Source: Euryarchaeota archaeon UBA23 (GTDB lineage Archaea > Thermoplasmatota > Poseidoniia > Poseidoniales > Thalassarchaeaceae). Taken from it: 46,783 nt of DNA. Numbering within the stretch: the stretch's first letter is position 1; every line of letters starts with the position of its first letter. Under the pieces are notes generated by a model that was not told the origin of the DNA, made no database searches, and saw only the letters and a program-made list of their open reading frames with translations. Shown here in pieces: positions 26,354-34,820 of this stretch. The stretch spans positions 92,572 to 139,354 of the forward strand of contig DAIJ01000010.1 in the NCBI GenBank assembly GCA_002498725.1, written 5' to 3'. The translations under genes and the position numbers were made by a program.

Positions 26354-26617
26354 TCAGTTAGTTAGCCAGTCAAAGAAAGAAGGCAGCATATTATCCATCA
26401 GAACAAGCATTGCAAAACCAATTGCCCCTAGAACAAACATACCTATTCCACAAACAATAACCGTCTGTCTAAATTCCTGTTTTGATGGCTTTCTAGCCAT
26501 CTTAAGGATACGTGCCATAGAACCAGTTTGAATTCTCCTTAAACGCTCCTCAATACCATCTTGCCATCCCTGCACAGTCTCCTCTACAGGTCCAATATCT
26601 GAATTCTGTATAGCCAT
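26354..26617 (-). CDS. secE: SecE/Sec61-gamma translocon subunit
   Basis: This 87-residue protein has the short SecE layout: a charged amphipathic helix with ARILKMARKPSKQEFRQT, then one membrane helix (about 52-76) and a short tail. It would clamp the SecY channel in the membrane. Its place directly before spt5 matches the usual archaeal order. The ATG is preceded by GAGGGAGAG and a TTAAAG TATA-like element about 40 bases upstream. The N-terminal extension of about 25 residues is slightly long for the family. Confidence 0.88.
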   Translation of the reverse strand: MAIQNSDIGPVEETVQGWQDGIEERLRRIQTGSMARILKMARKPSKQEFRQTVIVCGIGMFVLGAIGFAMLVLMDNMLPSFFDWLTN

Positions 26618-26672
26618 GACTCTCCCTCAACAGCGACTGGGCGACAAACCATCCCTCTTTAAGCACGCCGGG

Positions 26673-26690
26673 CGAACCCCAAGGGGTTCG
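26673..26690 (-). terminator. Hairpin between ftsZ and secE
   Basis: CGAACCCC and GGGGTTCG form a perfect 8-bp stem with loop AA in the gap after ftsZ and before secE, both on the minus strand. It suits a terminator of the ftsZ transcript placed just upstream of a TATA-like element for the ribosomal operon. Confidence 0.55.
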
Positions 26691-26721
26691 TAATGCAAGT
26701 TAGAATTACAATAACTTACGT

Positions 26722-27840
26722 TTAATTTACGAATTCTACTGTTCGACTTCGTAGATTACGCATTTGTGTGTGTAATTTTGCACCATGTATTTGCTCAGAT
26801 TTTACACCAGTCAAGACCAGTAAAACACGAATCTCATCTCCCATTGATGGATCTGTTGTAGCGCCCCAGATTATTCTTGCATAGGGGTTTATTCTGTCTC
26901 GAATGATTTGAGCACATCTTTCGGCATCTCCAAGAGAGAGAGTAGGTCCACCAACTACGTTCACTAATGCTCCTCTTGCATCTGAAATATCAATATCAAG
27001 AAGAGGCGATTCAAGTGCTTCATTAGTTGCTTTCTCTGCTCGGTTTTCACCATTTGCTTCACCTAAACCGATCATTGCAACTCCACCACCATTCTCCATA
27101 ACAGATCTTAAGTCTTGAAAGTCGAGATTGACTACTCCTTCTTTTGCAATCATTTCAGAAACTCCAGAAATCGATCGCATTAGTAATTCATCAGCTACTC
27201 TAAATGCAGCATCAAGTGGTAAATCACGCACTCCATCCACCTCAAGTAGTTTCTCATTAGGAAGCACTACTACGGTATCACAAACTTCTCTCAATCGTTC
27301 CAATCCCCACTCTGCGTTTTGTCTCCTAAGAGCGCCTTCAGACAAAAATGGATATGTTACCACAGCAATTGTTAGTGCCCCCTCGGCTCTAGCTAATCTA
27401 GCGACTACATGAGCCGACCCGGTACCTGTGCCACCCCCCAATCCAGCAGTAATAAAAGCAAGATCACACTCTTCTACTTCTTTCTTTAATGATCTTTCAG
27501 ATTCAAAGGCAGCCTGCTCTCCTTTCTCAGGATCGCCACCAGCACCTCTTCCTCTAGCACTTCTACCGATCAAAATTTTATTATCCACTCCAACTCTTAG
27601 TAGGTGTTGTGCGTCAGTATTAATGGCCATTCCTTTCACATATTCTCCATCAAATAAATTTTCTAGTTCTAGTCTTGCTACTGTATTTGATCCACAACCT
27701 CCACATCCAAATACTCGAATCCTAGGTTGCAGAGACTGTAACAGGTCCTTTAACTCAGGATCGGATTCTCTCTGGACCGGAGCCACCGGTGATTCTTCCC
27801 CATCCTGAAGCTCGAGAACTCTATCGATAAGGTGCTTCAT
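26722..27840 (-). CDS. ftsZ: Cell-division GTPase FtsZ
   Basis: This 372-residue protein is a tubulin-like GTPase that assembles the division ring. FGCGGCGSNTV near 44-54 and the tubulin signature GLGGGTGTGSAH near 133-144 bind GTP. NLDFQDLR near 240 is the T7 synergy loop with both catalytic Asp residues. The C-terminus is short, with no clear conserved tail peptide. I chose ATG 27840; a TTG at 27864 would add eight residues. FtsZ beside secE-spt5 is common in Euryarchaeota. Confidence 0.96.
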   Translation of the reverse strand: MKHLIDRVLELQDGEESPVAPVQRESDPELKDLLQSLQPRIRVFGCGGCGSNTVARLELENLFDGEYVKGMAINTDAQHLLRVGVDNKILIGRSARGRGAGGDPEKGEQAAFESERSLKKEVEECDLAFITAGLGGGTGTGSAHVVARLARAEGALTIAVVTYPFLSEGALRRQNAEWGLERLREVCDTVVVLPNEKLLEVDGVRDLPLDAAFRVADELLMRSISGVSEMIAKEGVVNLDFQDLRSVMENGGGVAMIGLGEANGENRAEKATNEALESPLLDIDISDARGALVNVVGGPTLSLGDAERCAQIIRDRINPYARIIWGATTDPSMGDEIRVLLVLTGVKSEQIHGAKLHTQMRNLRSRTVEFVN

Positions 27841-27886
27841 AATCGAGGCTGCCCTTAGTAGCAAGCATAATGCTTCCCCTAGTTAC

Positions 27887-27903
27887 TGAGCCCGTAGGGC
27901 TCA
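27887..27903 (-). terminator. Hairpin after the CDP-alcohol transferase gene
   Basis: TGAGCCC and GGGCTCA form a perfect 7-bp stem with loop GTA, just after the stop of the minus-strand lipid gene and before ftsZ. A second imperfect palindrome (AAGCAT-A-ATGCTT, 27863-27875) follows. A terminator for the lipid-kinase operon is likely. Confidence 0.5.
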
Positions 27904-27918
27904 TTTAGATACCATATT

Positions 27919-28599
27919 TCATTTAGCCAGAAGTTGCTTTCTCGTTTCCACGAATCGAACAAAAAAGGTGTATACTCCTCCCCAGAAAGACACTGCCAGA
28001 GCAAGTGTCATTCCGTTCAATTGTGTATTCCCTAACAAGACCCAATGGGCATATTCGTGAATTGATGATATATCCATCATCGTTCCACCAATACCAGCAT
28101 ACCAAGCAGCCCACAGAAGACCGCCCAAAGTTACCACTAATCGGTCTGCTCGACTGAAGCCACCATATATTCTACTGAGTCCAACAGATTGAGCTTGTGT
28201 TCCCATGTATGAACCAAGTAGGGTCAAGAGTGCCGCGGCCCAACCAGCCATTGGGTCAACAACAAAAACTGAGTTGTAACCTATGGCAACTAACAACCCC
28301 ACGTCGACAATCCGATCAATTGTATGATCGAGAAAATCTCCGTATGGTCCATCAGTTCCCTGATGTCTGGCTAAAGCTCCATCCAAAGCATCAAAGACAC
28401 CAGCAATCAGGATAAGCACAACAGCTCCAACAATCATCATACCTCCTTCGCCATCACCATCTGCGTACGCTATTAGATAAAACGAAACAATAGAAATTAC
28501 CAATGAAGTCCAAGTAAGAACACTGGGATCTAGATTTCCCATTCTAACAACTAGAGGCTGTATCATCTTGGTCCAGGTATCACGCATTTTCTCGAACAT
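27919..28599 (-). CDS. CDP-alcohol phosphatidyltransferase family protein
   Basis: This 226-residue membrane enzyme carries the family signature D-G-x2-A-R-x8-G-x3-D-x3-D as DGALARHQGTDGPYGDFLDHTID (near 69-91). It has about six hydrophobic helices. The family joins a polar head alcohol to CDP-activated lipid. In archaea this would give archaetidylinositol phosphate, archaetidylserine or archaetidylglycerol-type lipids, and sequence alone does not choose. The ATG overlaps the AK6 stop by one base (TGATG), so the two are translationally coupled. Confidence 0.87.
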   Translation of the reverse strand: MFEKMRDTWTKMIQPLVVRMGNLDPSVLTWTSLVISIVSFYLIAYADGDGEGGMMIVGAVVLILIAGVFDALDGALARHQGTDGPYGDFLDHTIDRIVDVGLLVAIGYNSVFVVDPMAGWAAALLTLLGSYMGTQAQSVGLSRIYGGFSRADRLVVTLGGLLWAAWYAGIGGTMMDISSIHEYAHWVLLGNTQLNGMTLALAVSFWGGVYTFFVRFVETRKQLLAK

Positions 28600-29129
28600 C
28601 AGCCCACCCAGTCAATTACATCCTCAGGGCTAGTTGGTTTGAAGCCATCTGCAATCCAAGCAATAATCTTTGAAACAATCACAACCGGCTCATCATACGA
28701 GGTATCAAATTCTGTCCAAGGTATTTCGCCTTCTCTTTCATTCCAAACTCCACCTAATAATTCCCATTCGATATTCCCTTCTGTTTTGAGATTACCATAT
28801 CCTCTTGTCTCTAATCGTTTACGTAGTATTTCTGGTTTGCATCTTAGAACTATAACAGCATCGACAGGAAGGAAGTGAGAGAGATGTCCGTCAACTAATT
28901 CTATTTCCGAAGGAGATTTTTTCCATGACTCATTGATGTGTTTTAACATAATTTCCATATCAATGGGATGTGCTCCATCAGAAGGATCCGTTTCTTCAAT
29001 TGCGTGTGCTTCATTAGCTATTTTTTGAATACTTGAAACCTTAAATCCGTGATTAACGAGGAGTTCTGCTACACTACTCTTGCCGGTTCCTGGAGTGCCA
29101 GTCAGAGCGACTCGGAATGCACCATCCAT
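28599..29129 (-). CDS. AK6/Fap7-type adenylate kinase
   Basis: This 176-residue protein is an adenylate kinase 6 (Fap7, hCINAP) homolog. Eukaryotic members act in final 18S rRNA processing by binding uS11. GTPGTGKSSV near 9-18 is the P-loop, VSSIQKIANEAH an NMP-binding part, and LVDGHLSHFLPVDAVIVLRCKPEILRKRLETRGY contains the typical AK6 DGHLSH and RL-x-x-RGY motifs. I chose ATG 29129, which directly follows GGAGGT; that spacing is very short. A more upstream ATG at 29207 would add 26 non-conserved residues. It overlaps the following lipid gene. Confidence 0.88.
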   Translation of the reverse strand: MDGAFRVALTGTPGTGKSSVAELLVNHGFKVSSIQKIANEAHAIEETDPSDGAHPIDMEIMLKHINESWKKSPSEIELVDGHLSHFLPVDAVIVLRCKPEILRKRLETRGYGNLKTEGNIEWELLGGVWNEREGEIPWTEFDTSYDEPVVIVSKIIAWIADGFKPTSPEDVIDWVG

Positions 29130-29205
29130 ACCTCCCGGCTGTGGATAGAACGAATGAACGGTTCGGGAACCAAGCGTAACATTGACCGTTAAAACCGCCT
29201 CGCAC

Positions 29206-30351
29206 ATGCTAATGACTGAGTCTGTTAGCGTGATGAAAGCCTTTGATCCTAGAGAATCAAAATTGAATTTACTTCTTGTAGCGGTGCCAATTACTTGCTA
29301 TTATACATATATTTCTCACGATGAGTCGATGGCCTTCTTCGCATCTCTAGTCGCAATCATGCCTCTTGCATTCTTGATGGGTAGGGCGACAGAGGAGATA
29401 GCTCTCTACACATCAGAATCATTAGGCGGATTACTAAATGCTACTTTTGGAAATGCTGCTGAGATGATTATTGCTTTACTCGCAATATATGCAGCATCTC
29501 AGGCTGACACATCCTCGCTAGAAGGATTAGCAACTGAGGAACTCATGGTCAGTCTAGTACAGGCTAGTCTAATTGGTAGTATTCTTGGAAATCTACTCCT
29601 TGTAATGGGCCTTGCATTTTTGTGGGGCGGAATCAATTATTCTGAGCAGAAATTTTCTGATACACAAGTAAGTTCCAATGGTTCTCTGATGTTGCTGGCG
29701 ATGATTGTGCTGATAATTCCAACTGTATTCAACCTAACAGTTGGCGGTACTGAAGGAGAGGAAGGTGTAGAGAAACTAAGTCACATTGCGGCAATTGTTT
29801 TGTTATTACTCTACGGTTTATTCCTCTTCTTCCAGTTCAAGTCTCACGTAGATCTATTCGCAACAGAGACACATCACCATGAGTCTCCAGAAATGACAAA
29901 GAGAGATGCGATTATCCTTCTCGTCGTAGCAACAATCCTAGTGTCTTGGATGGCAGAGATTCTTGTCCACTCTGTAGAGTATGCAGCCGATGATATGGGA
30001 CTTCCTCACTTATTCATTGGAGTCATCTTGCTTCCTCTATTCGGAAACGCGGCCGAGCACTTCACCGCTGTAGTTGTTGCAGGCAAAGACAAGATGGACC
30101 TTTCATTCGCAATTTCAATGGGATCATCAACACAAATCGCTGTATTTGTTGCCCCCGTAATGATTCTCGTCGCATGGGCGATGAATGTACCACTTACCTT
30201 TGAATTTGGAATGCTAGAAACTGTGGCCGCTTTCCTTTCTGTACTAATTGTCAATATCATTGCAGCCGATGGTAAATCGAACTGGCTAGAAGGAGCATTG
30301 TTACTTGGAACCTATATTGTTCTTGGTGCCGCATTCTTATTTCATCCCTGA
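29206..30351 (+). CDS. Ca2+/H+ antiporter (CaCA/Cax family)
   Basis: This membrane protein of about 381 residues should export Ca2+ in exchange for protons. The two inverted alpha-repeats are clear: GGLLNATFGNAAEMIIALLA near residue 77 and LPLFGNAAEHFTAVVVAGKDKMDLSFAISMGSS near 280. The two Glu (GNAAE) and the GN-x-x-E order fit Cax rather than NCX. About 11 hydrophobic segments are visible, with a His-rich loop (ETHHHES) between halves that may sense metal. The start is uncertain (ATG 29206, 29212 or 29233). The gene is divergent from AK6 and shares its promoter region. Confidence 0.93.
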   Translation: MLMTESVSVMKAFDPRESKLNLLLVAVPITCYYTYISHDESMAFFASLVAIMPLAFLMGRATEEIALYTSESLGGLLNATFGNAAEMIIALLAIYAASQADTSSLEGLATEELMVSLVQASLIGSILGNLLLVMGLAFLWGGINYSEQKFSDTQVSSNGSLMLLAMIVLIIPTVFNLTVGGTEGEEGVEKLSHIAAIVLLLLYGLFLFFQFKSHVDLFATETHHHESPEMTKRDAIILLVVATILVSWMAEILVHSVEYAADDMGLPHLFIGVILLPLFGNAAEHFTAVVVAGKDKMDLSFAISMGSSTQIAVFVAPVMILVAWAMNVPLTFEFGMLETVAAFLSVLIVNIIAADGKSNWLEGALLLGTYIVLGAAFLFHP

Positions 30352-30408
30352 TATTTTCATAACTTTCACAGAGAAGTAGTTATCATCAAGAATTGGTCCG
30401 ATTAAATT

Positions 30409-31086
30409 ATGAAATTACTATCATATCTCTTAACTATGCTAATTCTTGTTAGTACAAGTATGATTGCAGGATGCTTAGATGAAGAGGCAAAATCGGATGA
30501 TATTAGTGATAATCTTGGGAAAATGGCCCCCCTGATTTCTTCTTATTCATTTAATGGATTAGAATGGAAGCTATTTGATATTTCAGAAAACTTTTCTGAC
30601 GAAAGGGAAGAATGGTTTTTGATTCAATATACGGATGTTTCACCAAATTGTGGACCATGTAATAGTACTATAGATGGAATGAGGGAGTGGTCTAATACGT
30701 ATGAGAGTCATATTTATTGGGACATTACATTCATAGCATTGGCCAGTAATATTACAGATGATTCTAATCGCACAGATATAGAACAATTTAGAGAAAGTAA
30801 TAATCACACCTTTTTGTATGTTGATGACCTCAACAATTCTCATATTGATGATGCTACTGTAAATTTCAATATACCGGGTGTACCAACATTCTTCTTAGTA
30901 CAACCAGATGGCGTTATTGCATGGCAGCAAGTAGGTACAAATCCTCAAGACTTTGAATATTGGGATGCATCTAATCAAAGTGTAAATTCTGAAGAACTAA
31001 CAGATCAAAATGGCGATGATCTAATTGATATAGCAGATTCAATCGAATATATTCTTCCAAAATATGATAATCAAAGTTCAGAGTAG
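30409..31086 (+). CDS. Lipoprotein with thioredoxin-like domain
   Basis: The 225-residue product starts with a signal peptide ending in a lipobox-like MIAGC (Cys about 22), so it is likely lipid-anchored outside the membrane. A thioredoxin-like domain follows: WFLIQYTDVSPNCGPCNS (the Cys-Gly-Pro-Cys active site), LALASNITDDSN and VNFNIPGVPTFFLVQPDG (cis-Pro loop). The acidic C-terminal part is rich in Asn and Asp. It would perform disulfide chemistry or redox delivery. It converges with, and its 3' end overlaps, the amidohydrolase gene by 16 bases. Confidence 0.82.
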   Translation: MKLLSYLLTMLILVSTSMIAGCLDEEAKSDDISDNLGKMAPLISSYSFNGLEWKLFDISENFSDEREEWFLIQYTDVSPNCGPCNSTIDGMREWSNTYESHIYWDITFIALASNITDDSNRTDIEQFRESNNHTFLYVDDLNNSHIDDATVNFNIPGVPTFFLVQPDGVIAWQQVGTNPQDFEYWDASNQSVNSEELTDQNGDDLIDIADSIEYILPKYDNQSSE

Positions 31087-32339
31087 TAATCAATTACTAC
31101 TTCATCTAATGACTGAATTGCTGCCCTTTCATCAATAGTCAATGTTTCCCCATTTCTCCTTAGTGCTTCTCCTTCTACGAATACGTCCATTACTCGTCCA
31201 CCTGAATATAGTACATTAGAAAGAAGTCTTCTACCATCTCTACCAACGGGCCTCATTCTAATGTCATCTAGATCCCAAGTAATCCAATCTTTCGAACCTC
31301 TAGTTGCTAATTTCCAAGTTGCAGAAGGGTCAAGCACACGTGCATTCCAATGATCGTGTTTCTGTACTAAACTAGCCGCTTTTGCTTCCGCACGCATATC
31401 AAGAGAATTGTTGCTGGCCGAACCATCAGTTCCCAAACGAACATCCACCTTTGATTCCTTCATTGCAGGATAGGACATAGTGCCGCCACAGGCGAGTTTC
31501 TGGTTGGAGGTTGGACAATGAACAGCATGAACTCCATGCCCTGCTAGAATTCTCATCTCTTTCTTGGTCACCCAGCCACAATGAGCACAAACAGTCCCTC
31601 CTTCTTCTGCATCTTGAAAGTACCCTATGGAGTCGAGATATTCGATTGGATACATTCCATGTTCAGCGTGGCAGTCGGCAACTTCTTTCCGAGTCTCAGA
31701 AGTATGGATATGTAACATGGAACCCGTTTTCTTTGCTAGTTCTGAACCCCTGAGTAGAGTATCTTCATCGCACACATATACCGAATGTGTACCAACTCCA
31801 TATTCGATCCGACCCGGTCTAGGCGATGGGCCTGTAATCAGTCCCTCCATGTGTCGTAATGCATCTCCTGAACCAGGCTCGAAGTTAGGTGTTAATCCAT
31901 CTGTAATTGGACCACATAAAGCGGCCCTGACTCCAGTTTCCGCTAATGTCTCACCTATTGTTTGAGTGTGGAAATACATGTCACAAGCAAATGTAGTCCC
32001 GGTAGCAATCATTTCTGCAGCAGCAGCTCTAGTTCCAATTTCAATAAGTTCTGATGTTAGTTTTTTTTCAACAGGGAAAATTGCAGATTCTAACCACTCC
32101 ATAAGAGGTAATCCTTCTCCCATACCTCGATTCAAAATCATTGCTAGATGAGTGTGCCAGTTTTGGAAAGAACGCGTAATCATTAGATTACTCCCATCAA
32201 TTGTTTCCAAAACGTCTTCGTCACCATTGCTTAAACTGTATGAACCATCTGGATGCAATAGGAAATCCCCTTTCTTGGGTACACAATTATCATCAATCAG
32301 CCAAGTATTAGTCAGACGTCTGGGATCCATATCTCTCAC
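31071..32339 (-). CDS. Amidohydrolase, MTA/SAH or 5'-deoxyadenosine deaminase type
   Basis: This 422-residue metal-dependent deaminase shows QNWHTHLAMILNRG (first His pair), LHIHTSETRKEV (His), VCAHCGWV (His) and LGTDGSASNNSLDM (Asp), with CPTSNQKLACG between them. These are the hallmarks of the MtaD/DadD branch, which deaminates methylthioadenosine, S-adenosylhomocysteine or 5'-deoxyadenosine. RaSEA and other radical-SAM enzymes produce 5'-deoxyadenosine, so a salvage role is plausible. The length fits. The gene follows the AIM24 gene on the same strand after a short gap. Confidence 0.88.
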   Translation of the reverse strand: MRDMDPRRLTNTWLIDDNCVPKKGDFLLHPDGSYSLSNGDEDVLETIDGSNLMITRSFQNWHTHLAMILNRGMGEGLPLMEWLESAIFPVEKKLTSELIEIGTRAAAAEMIATGTTFACDMYFHTQTIGETLAETGVRAALCGPITDGLTPNFEPGSGDALRHMEGLITGPSPRPGRIEYGVGTHSVYVCDEDTLLRGSELAKKTGSMLHIHTSETRKEVADCHAEHGMYPIEYLDSIGYFQDAEEGGTVCAHCGWVTKKEMRILAGHGVHAVHCPTSNQKLACGGTMSYPAMKESKVDVRLGTDGSASNNSLDMRAEAKAASLVQKHDHWNARVLDPSATWKLATRGSKDWITWDLDDIRMRPVGRDGRRLLSNVLYSGGRVMDVFVEGEALRRNGETLTIDERAAIQSLDEVVIDYYSEL

Positions 32340-32353
32340 AGCCTCATCTCTAT

Positions 32354-33058
32354 TTATTGACTTGGTTGAGGTAAGAATGGAATCAGTCGATCTGCGAGAG
32401 ACTCTATGTTTCTCGTTTGAATCCAGACTTTTCCTTCCCCTGTTAATTGCAATACTAAACCTTCGCCTCCAAACATAGTACTCTTCATTCCACCAGAAGC
32501 GGCTATTCCGTAGGAAACTCCCTCTGTGAATGCCACTAGATGTCCATTGTCGACTTTCATCGGTTTACTCGGAGAAATATCATATTCTTTTATAGCTCCA
32601 TATGAGCAGTAGAATACCTTTCCATTTCCTTCTTCCGAGAAAGCTCTGAGGAAGAAAGATCCTTCTTTAGAGAATAGAGATTTTGCACCTTGGAACTTGG
32701 TATCATATTGGACATTATTACTGCAAGCCATGAAAGATCCTCCTTGCATAAAGAGATTCTGTCCTGGTTCAATATCGAAAGTTTTGATGTCTCCTGGAGC
32801 GGAGGGTGCCATTGAGATCCAACCTCCGTTATCTCCAGCAGTGAATGTATTGAGCCAGAAAGACTCTCCTCCTAAAGCCGATTTAGCCATGCTCTTCAGG
32901 AATCCTCCAAGACCCCCCCCTCCGCTCATTCCAGTTTTCATCTCCAAACCGTTAGATTGGGCAACCATTGCTCCAGGTTCTACCTTAATTGATTCACCCG
33001 GTTCTAGATACGCAGTCATTAATGTAAAGGATGGTTCAAATTCATATTCGGTATTCAT
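32354..33058 (-). CDS. AIM24/TIGR00266-family protein
   Basis: This 234-residue protein matches the widespread AIM24 family of beta-sandwich proteins with no known enzyme activity. Characteristic parts are PGESIKVEPGAMVAQSNGLEMKT, a GGGGLGGFLKSM glycine-rich loop, GGESFWLNTFTA and GGEGLVLQLTGEGKVWIQTRN. The ATG at 33058 is preceded by AGGA; a TTG at 33073 would add five residues. Function and partners are unknown. The gene lies between the FAH-family and amidohydrolase genes on the same strand. Confidence 0.9.
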   Translation of the reverse strand: MNTEYEFEPSFTLMTAYLEPGESIKVEPGAMVAQSNGLEMKTGMSGGGGLGGFLKSMAKSALGGESFWLNTFTAGDNGGWISMAPSAPGDIKTFDIEPGQNLFMQGGSFMACSNNVQYDTKFQGAKSLFSKEGSFFLRAFSEEGNGKVFYCSYGAIKEYDISPSKPMKVDNGHLVAFTEGVSYGIAASGGMKSTMFGGEGLVLQLTGEGKVWIQTRNIESLADRLIPFLPQPSQ

Positions 33059-33097
33059 ATAAATTCCTAACAAACTACTTGGTTTAGTTTTATTGAA

Positions 33098-33709
33098 TCA
33101 AAGAGATGCCTTACATTTAGCATATAATTTACTGATTATTTCTCCATTTTCATTTGTAAGTCTACATTCAACTAAGTCATCAGGATGCATCGGACCAACA
33201 CCTTCAGGCGTTCCTGTCCATACAAGATCCCCCGGTTCTAAGTCATACCATCTAGAAAGATGTTGAATAATTTCACTAACAGAGTGTATCATTAATGAAG
33301 TAGGTGCATTTTGACGAATTTCACCATTTACTGAGAGGCTTAATTGCATTACTTGGTCTCTGTAAGAGGTCCATGTTCCTAGAACTCCACTTCCTCTGAA
33401 TGCCTTACCTTCAGTCCATGGCCATCTCTTTTCTTTTGCATAACTTTGTCTAGTTCTGTTAGTAGTATCGCATCCAACACACATCGCTTCTGGTTGCAAA
33501 TCTTCCCCTAGTCGTACTACCAATTCGACTTCGTGATCTACATGCTCATCTGTTTTCAACAGCTCAATTACATTCCTACCATTATTATCTGCTTCTACGT
33601 GAGCACTAGCAGGTTTCAGAAAGAATCTAGGATATTCTTCGGATATGTCTCCGCCTATTTCTTTTGCATGACCTGCGTAATTTCTGAAGCAACACCACCC
33701 TAGTCCCAT
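33098..33709 (-). CDS. Fumarylacetoacetate hydrolase (FAH) family protein
   Basis: This 203-residue enzyme belongs to the FAHD1-like branch, which hydrolyses acylpyruvates or decarboxylates oxaloacetate. FRNYAGHAKEIG opens the domain; EVELVVRLGE provides the Glu pair; YAKEKRWPWTEGKAFRGSG and LVWTGTPEGVGPMHPDDLVE complete the metal and substrate site. Residues are in the family order and the length is usual for the short subgroup. The start ATG 33709 has no strong binding site. The gene is divergent from dnaJ. Confidence 0.9.
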   Translation of the reverse strand: MGLGWCCFRNYAGHAKEIGGDISEEYPRFFLKPASAHVEADNNGRNVIELLKTDEHVDHEVELVVRLGEDLQPEAMCVGCDTTNRTRQSYAKEKRWPWTEGKAFRGSGVLGTWTSYRDQVMQLSLSVNGEIRQNAPTSLMIHSVSEIIQHLSRWYDLEPGDLVWTGTPEGVGPMHPDDLVECRLTNENGEIISKLYAKCKASL

Positions 33710-33719
33710 AATCTAATCC

Positions 33720-33749
33720 AAGCGCAGACGGGTCTTGATGCATGCGCTT
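33720..33749. promoter_or_regulatory. Inverted repeat in dnaJ/FAH divergent gap
   Basis: AAGCGCA and TGCGCTT are perfect 7-base arms around a 16-base spacer in the gap between the divergent FAH-family and dnaJ genes. It may be an operator for one of the two genes. No known binding protein is assigned. Confidence 0.25.
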
Positions 33750-33818
33750 ATGAATTAAGCATCCAATCTCTATTTACGACCTCAGCATTCAAGGAGTTGA
33801 ATGGTTTGAAGATGTATA

Positions 33819-34781
33819 ATGCCAGATGACCCCTATCGCATACTTGGCGTATCTAAAGATGCGACAGAAGCAGAAATTAAGCGGTCATATCGTAAATTAG
33901 CAAGACAGTATCATCCAGATCGCAATCCGAATGACGCAGCGGCCGAAGAGAGATTTAAGTCAATTCAAGCCGCTTATGATAGCATAGGAAATGCAGCAGC
34001 AAGAAAAGAGTATGACCAACAACGTAGAATGGAAGATATGTTTGCTAGAAATGGTAATCCGTTTACTGGATTTGGTGGTGGAGGTGGAGGAAGTAGTTTT
34101 GATTTTTCTGATATCTTTTCTCAATTCATGAGTGGAGGTGGTAGTTCAGATATTAGATTTGAACAAAATACCACCCGACCTAGTTCAAACCCACCCTCTT
34201 CTCGCGGCCCAGATATTAATGCAGGAATCGACATTAAAATCCCTCAGGCATTATCTGGAACCGACATTGAGTTTGGTCATCGTCGATTAAGAATTTGTAA
34301 GAAATGCAATGGTAAATCATTTCAATCGAGAAGAAATTGCTCAACTTGCAATTCTAAAGGAGTTGAATCTCGTTCTTCTACAATCACAGTGAAGGTCCCA
34401 AAGGGCGCTCAGCATGGTCAACAATTGCGTCTCAGAGGGATGGGTCATGAGCATCCAAATGGAGAGGCCGGAGATCTAATAATTACTATTCGTCTTGATG
34501 CTGAAGAAGGTAGGAGATGGGAAGAGGGACGTCTTATACAGGAAGTTTCAATTCCATATTCAACTTTAATGCTTGGAGGAAAGGTAAGAATTACTACACC
34601 AGCTGGAAATAGGATTCAAATCGAGGTACTAAGTGGTACTAGAATTGGAGATCGTAGAAGAATTCCAGGGCAAGGTCATGATGGGGGATCTCTTGACATA
34701 GAATTTGTTCTAGAAGAGCCAGATGAGGTTAACAATCAGCAAAAAGATGCGCTAGATCGTCTTAGAGATTTAGGGCTTTGA
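33819..34781 (+). CDS. dnaJ: DnaJ (Hsp40) co-chaperone with single zinc site
   Basis: This 320-residue protein starts with a full J domain (DPYRILGVSKDATEAEIKRSYRK, then the HPD motif in YHPDRNP) that stimulates Hsp70. A Gly/Phe-rich linker (GFGGGGGGSSFDF) follows. The zinc region holds only two C-x2-C pairs (CKKC and CSTC) instead of the four of typical DnaJ, so it would bind one zinc at most. The substrate-binding beta domains (QQLRLRGMGHEHPNGEAGDLI and later) are complete. It is shorter than the 370-380 residue canonical form. No Hsp70 or GrpE gene is in the window. Confidence 0.92.
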   Translation: MPDDPYRILGVSKDATEAEIKRSYRKLARQYHPDRNPNDAAAEERFKSIQAAYDSIGNAAARKEYDQQRRMEDMFARNGNPFTGFGGGGGGSSFDFSDIFSQFMSGGGSSDIRFEQNTTRPSSNPPSSRGPDINAGIDIKIPQALSGTDIEFGHRRLRICKKCNGKSFQSRRNCSTCNSKGVESRSSTITVKVPKGAQHGQQLRLRGMGHEHPNGEAGDLIITIRLDAEEGRRWEEGRLIQEVSIPYSTLMLGGKVRITTPAGNRIQIEVLSGTRIGDRRRIPGQGHDGGSLDIEFVLEEPDEVNNQQKDALDRLRDLGL

Positions 34782-34820
34782 AAAACATCAATTAAAAAAT
34801 GGAAATCAAAGGCTCATATC

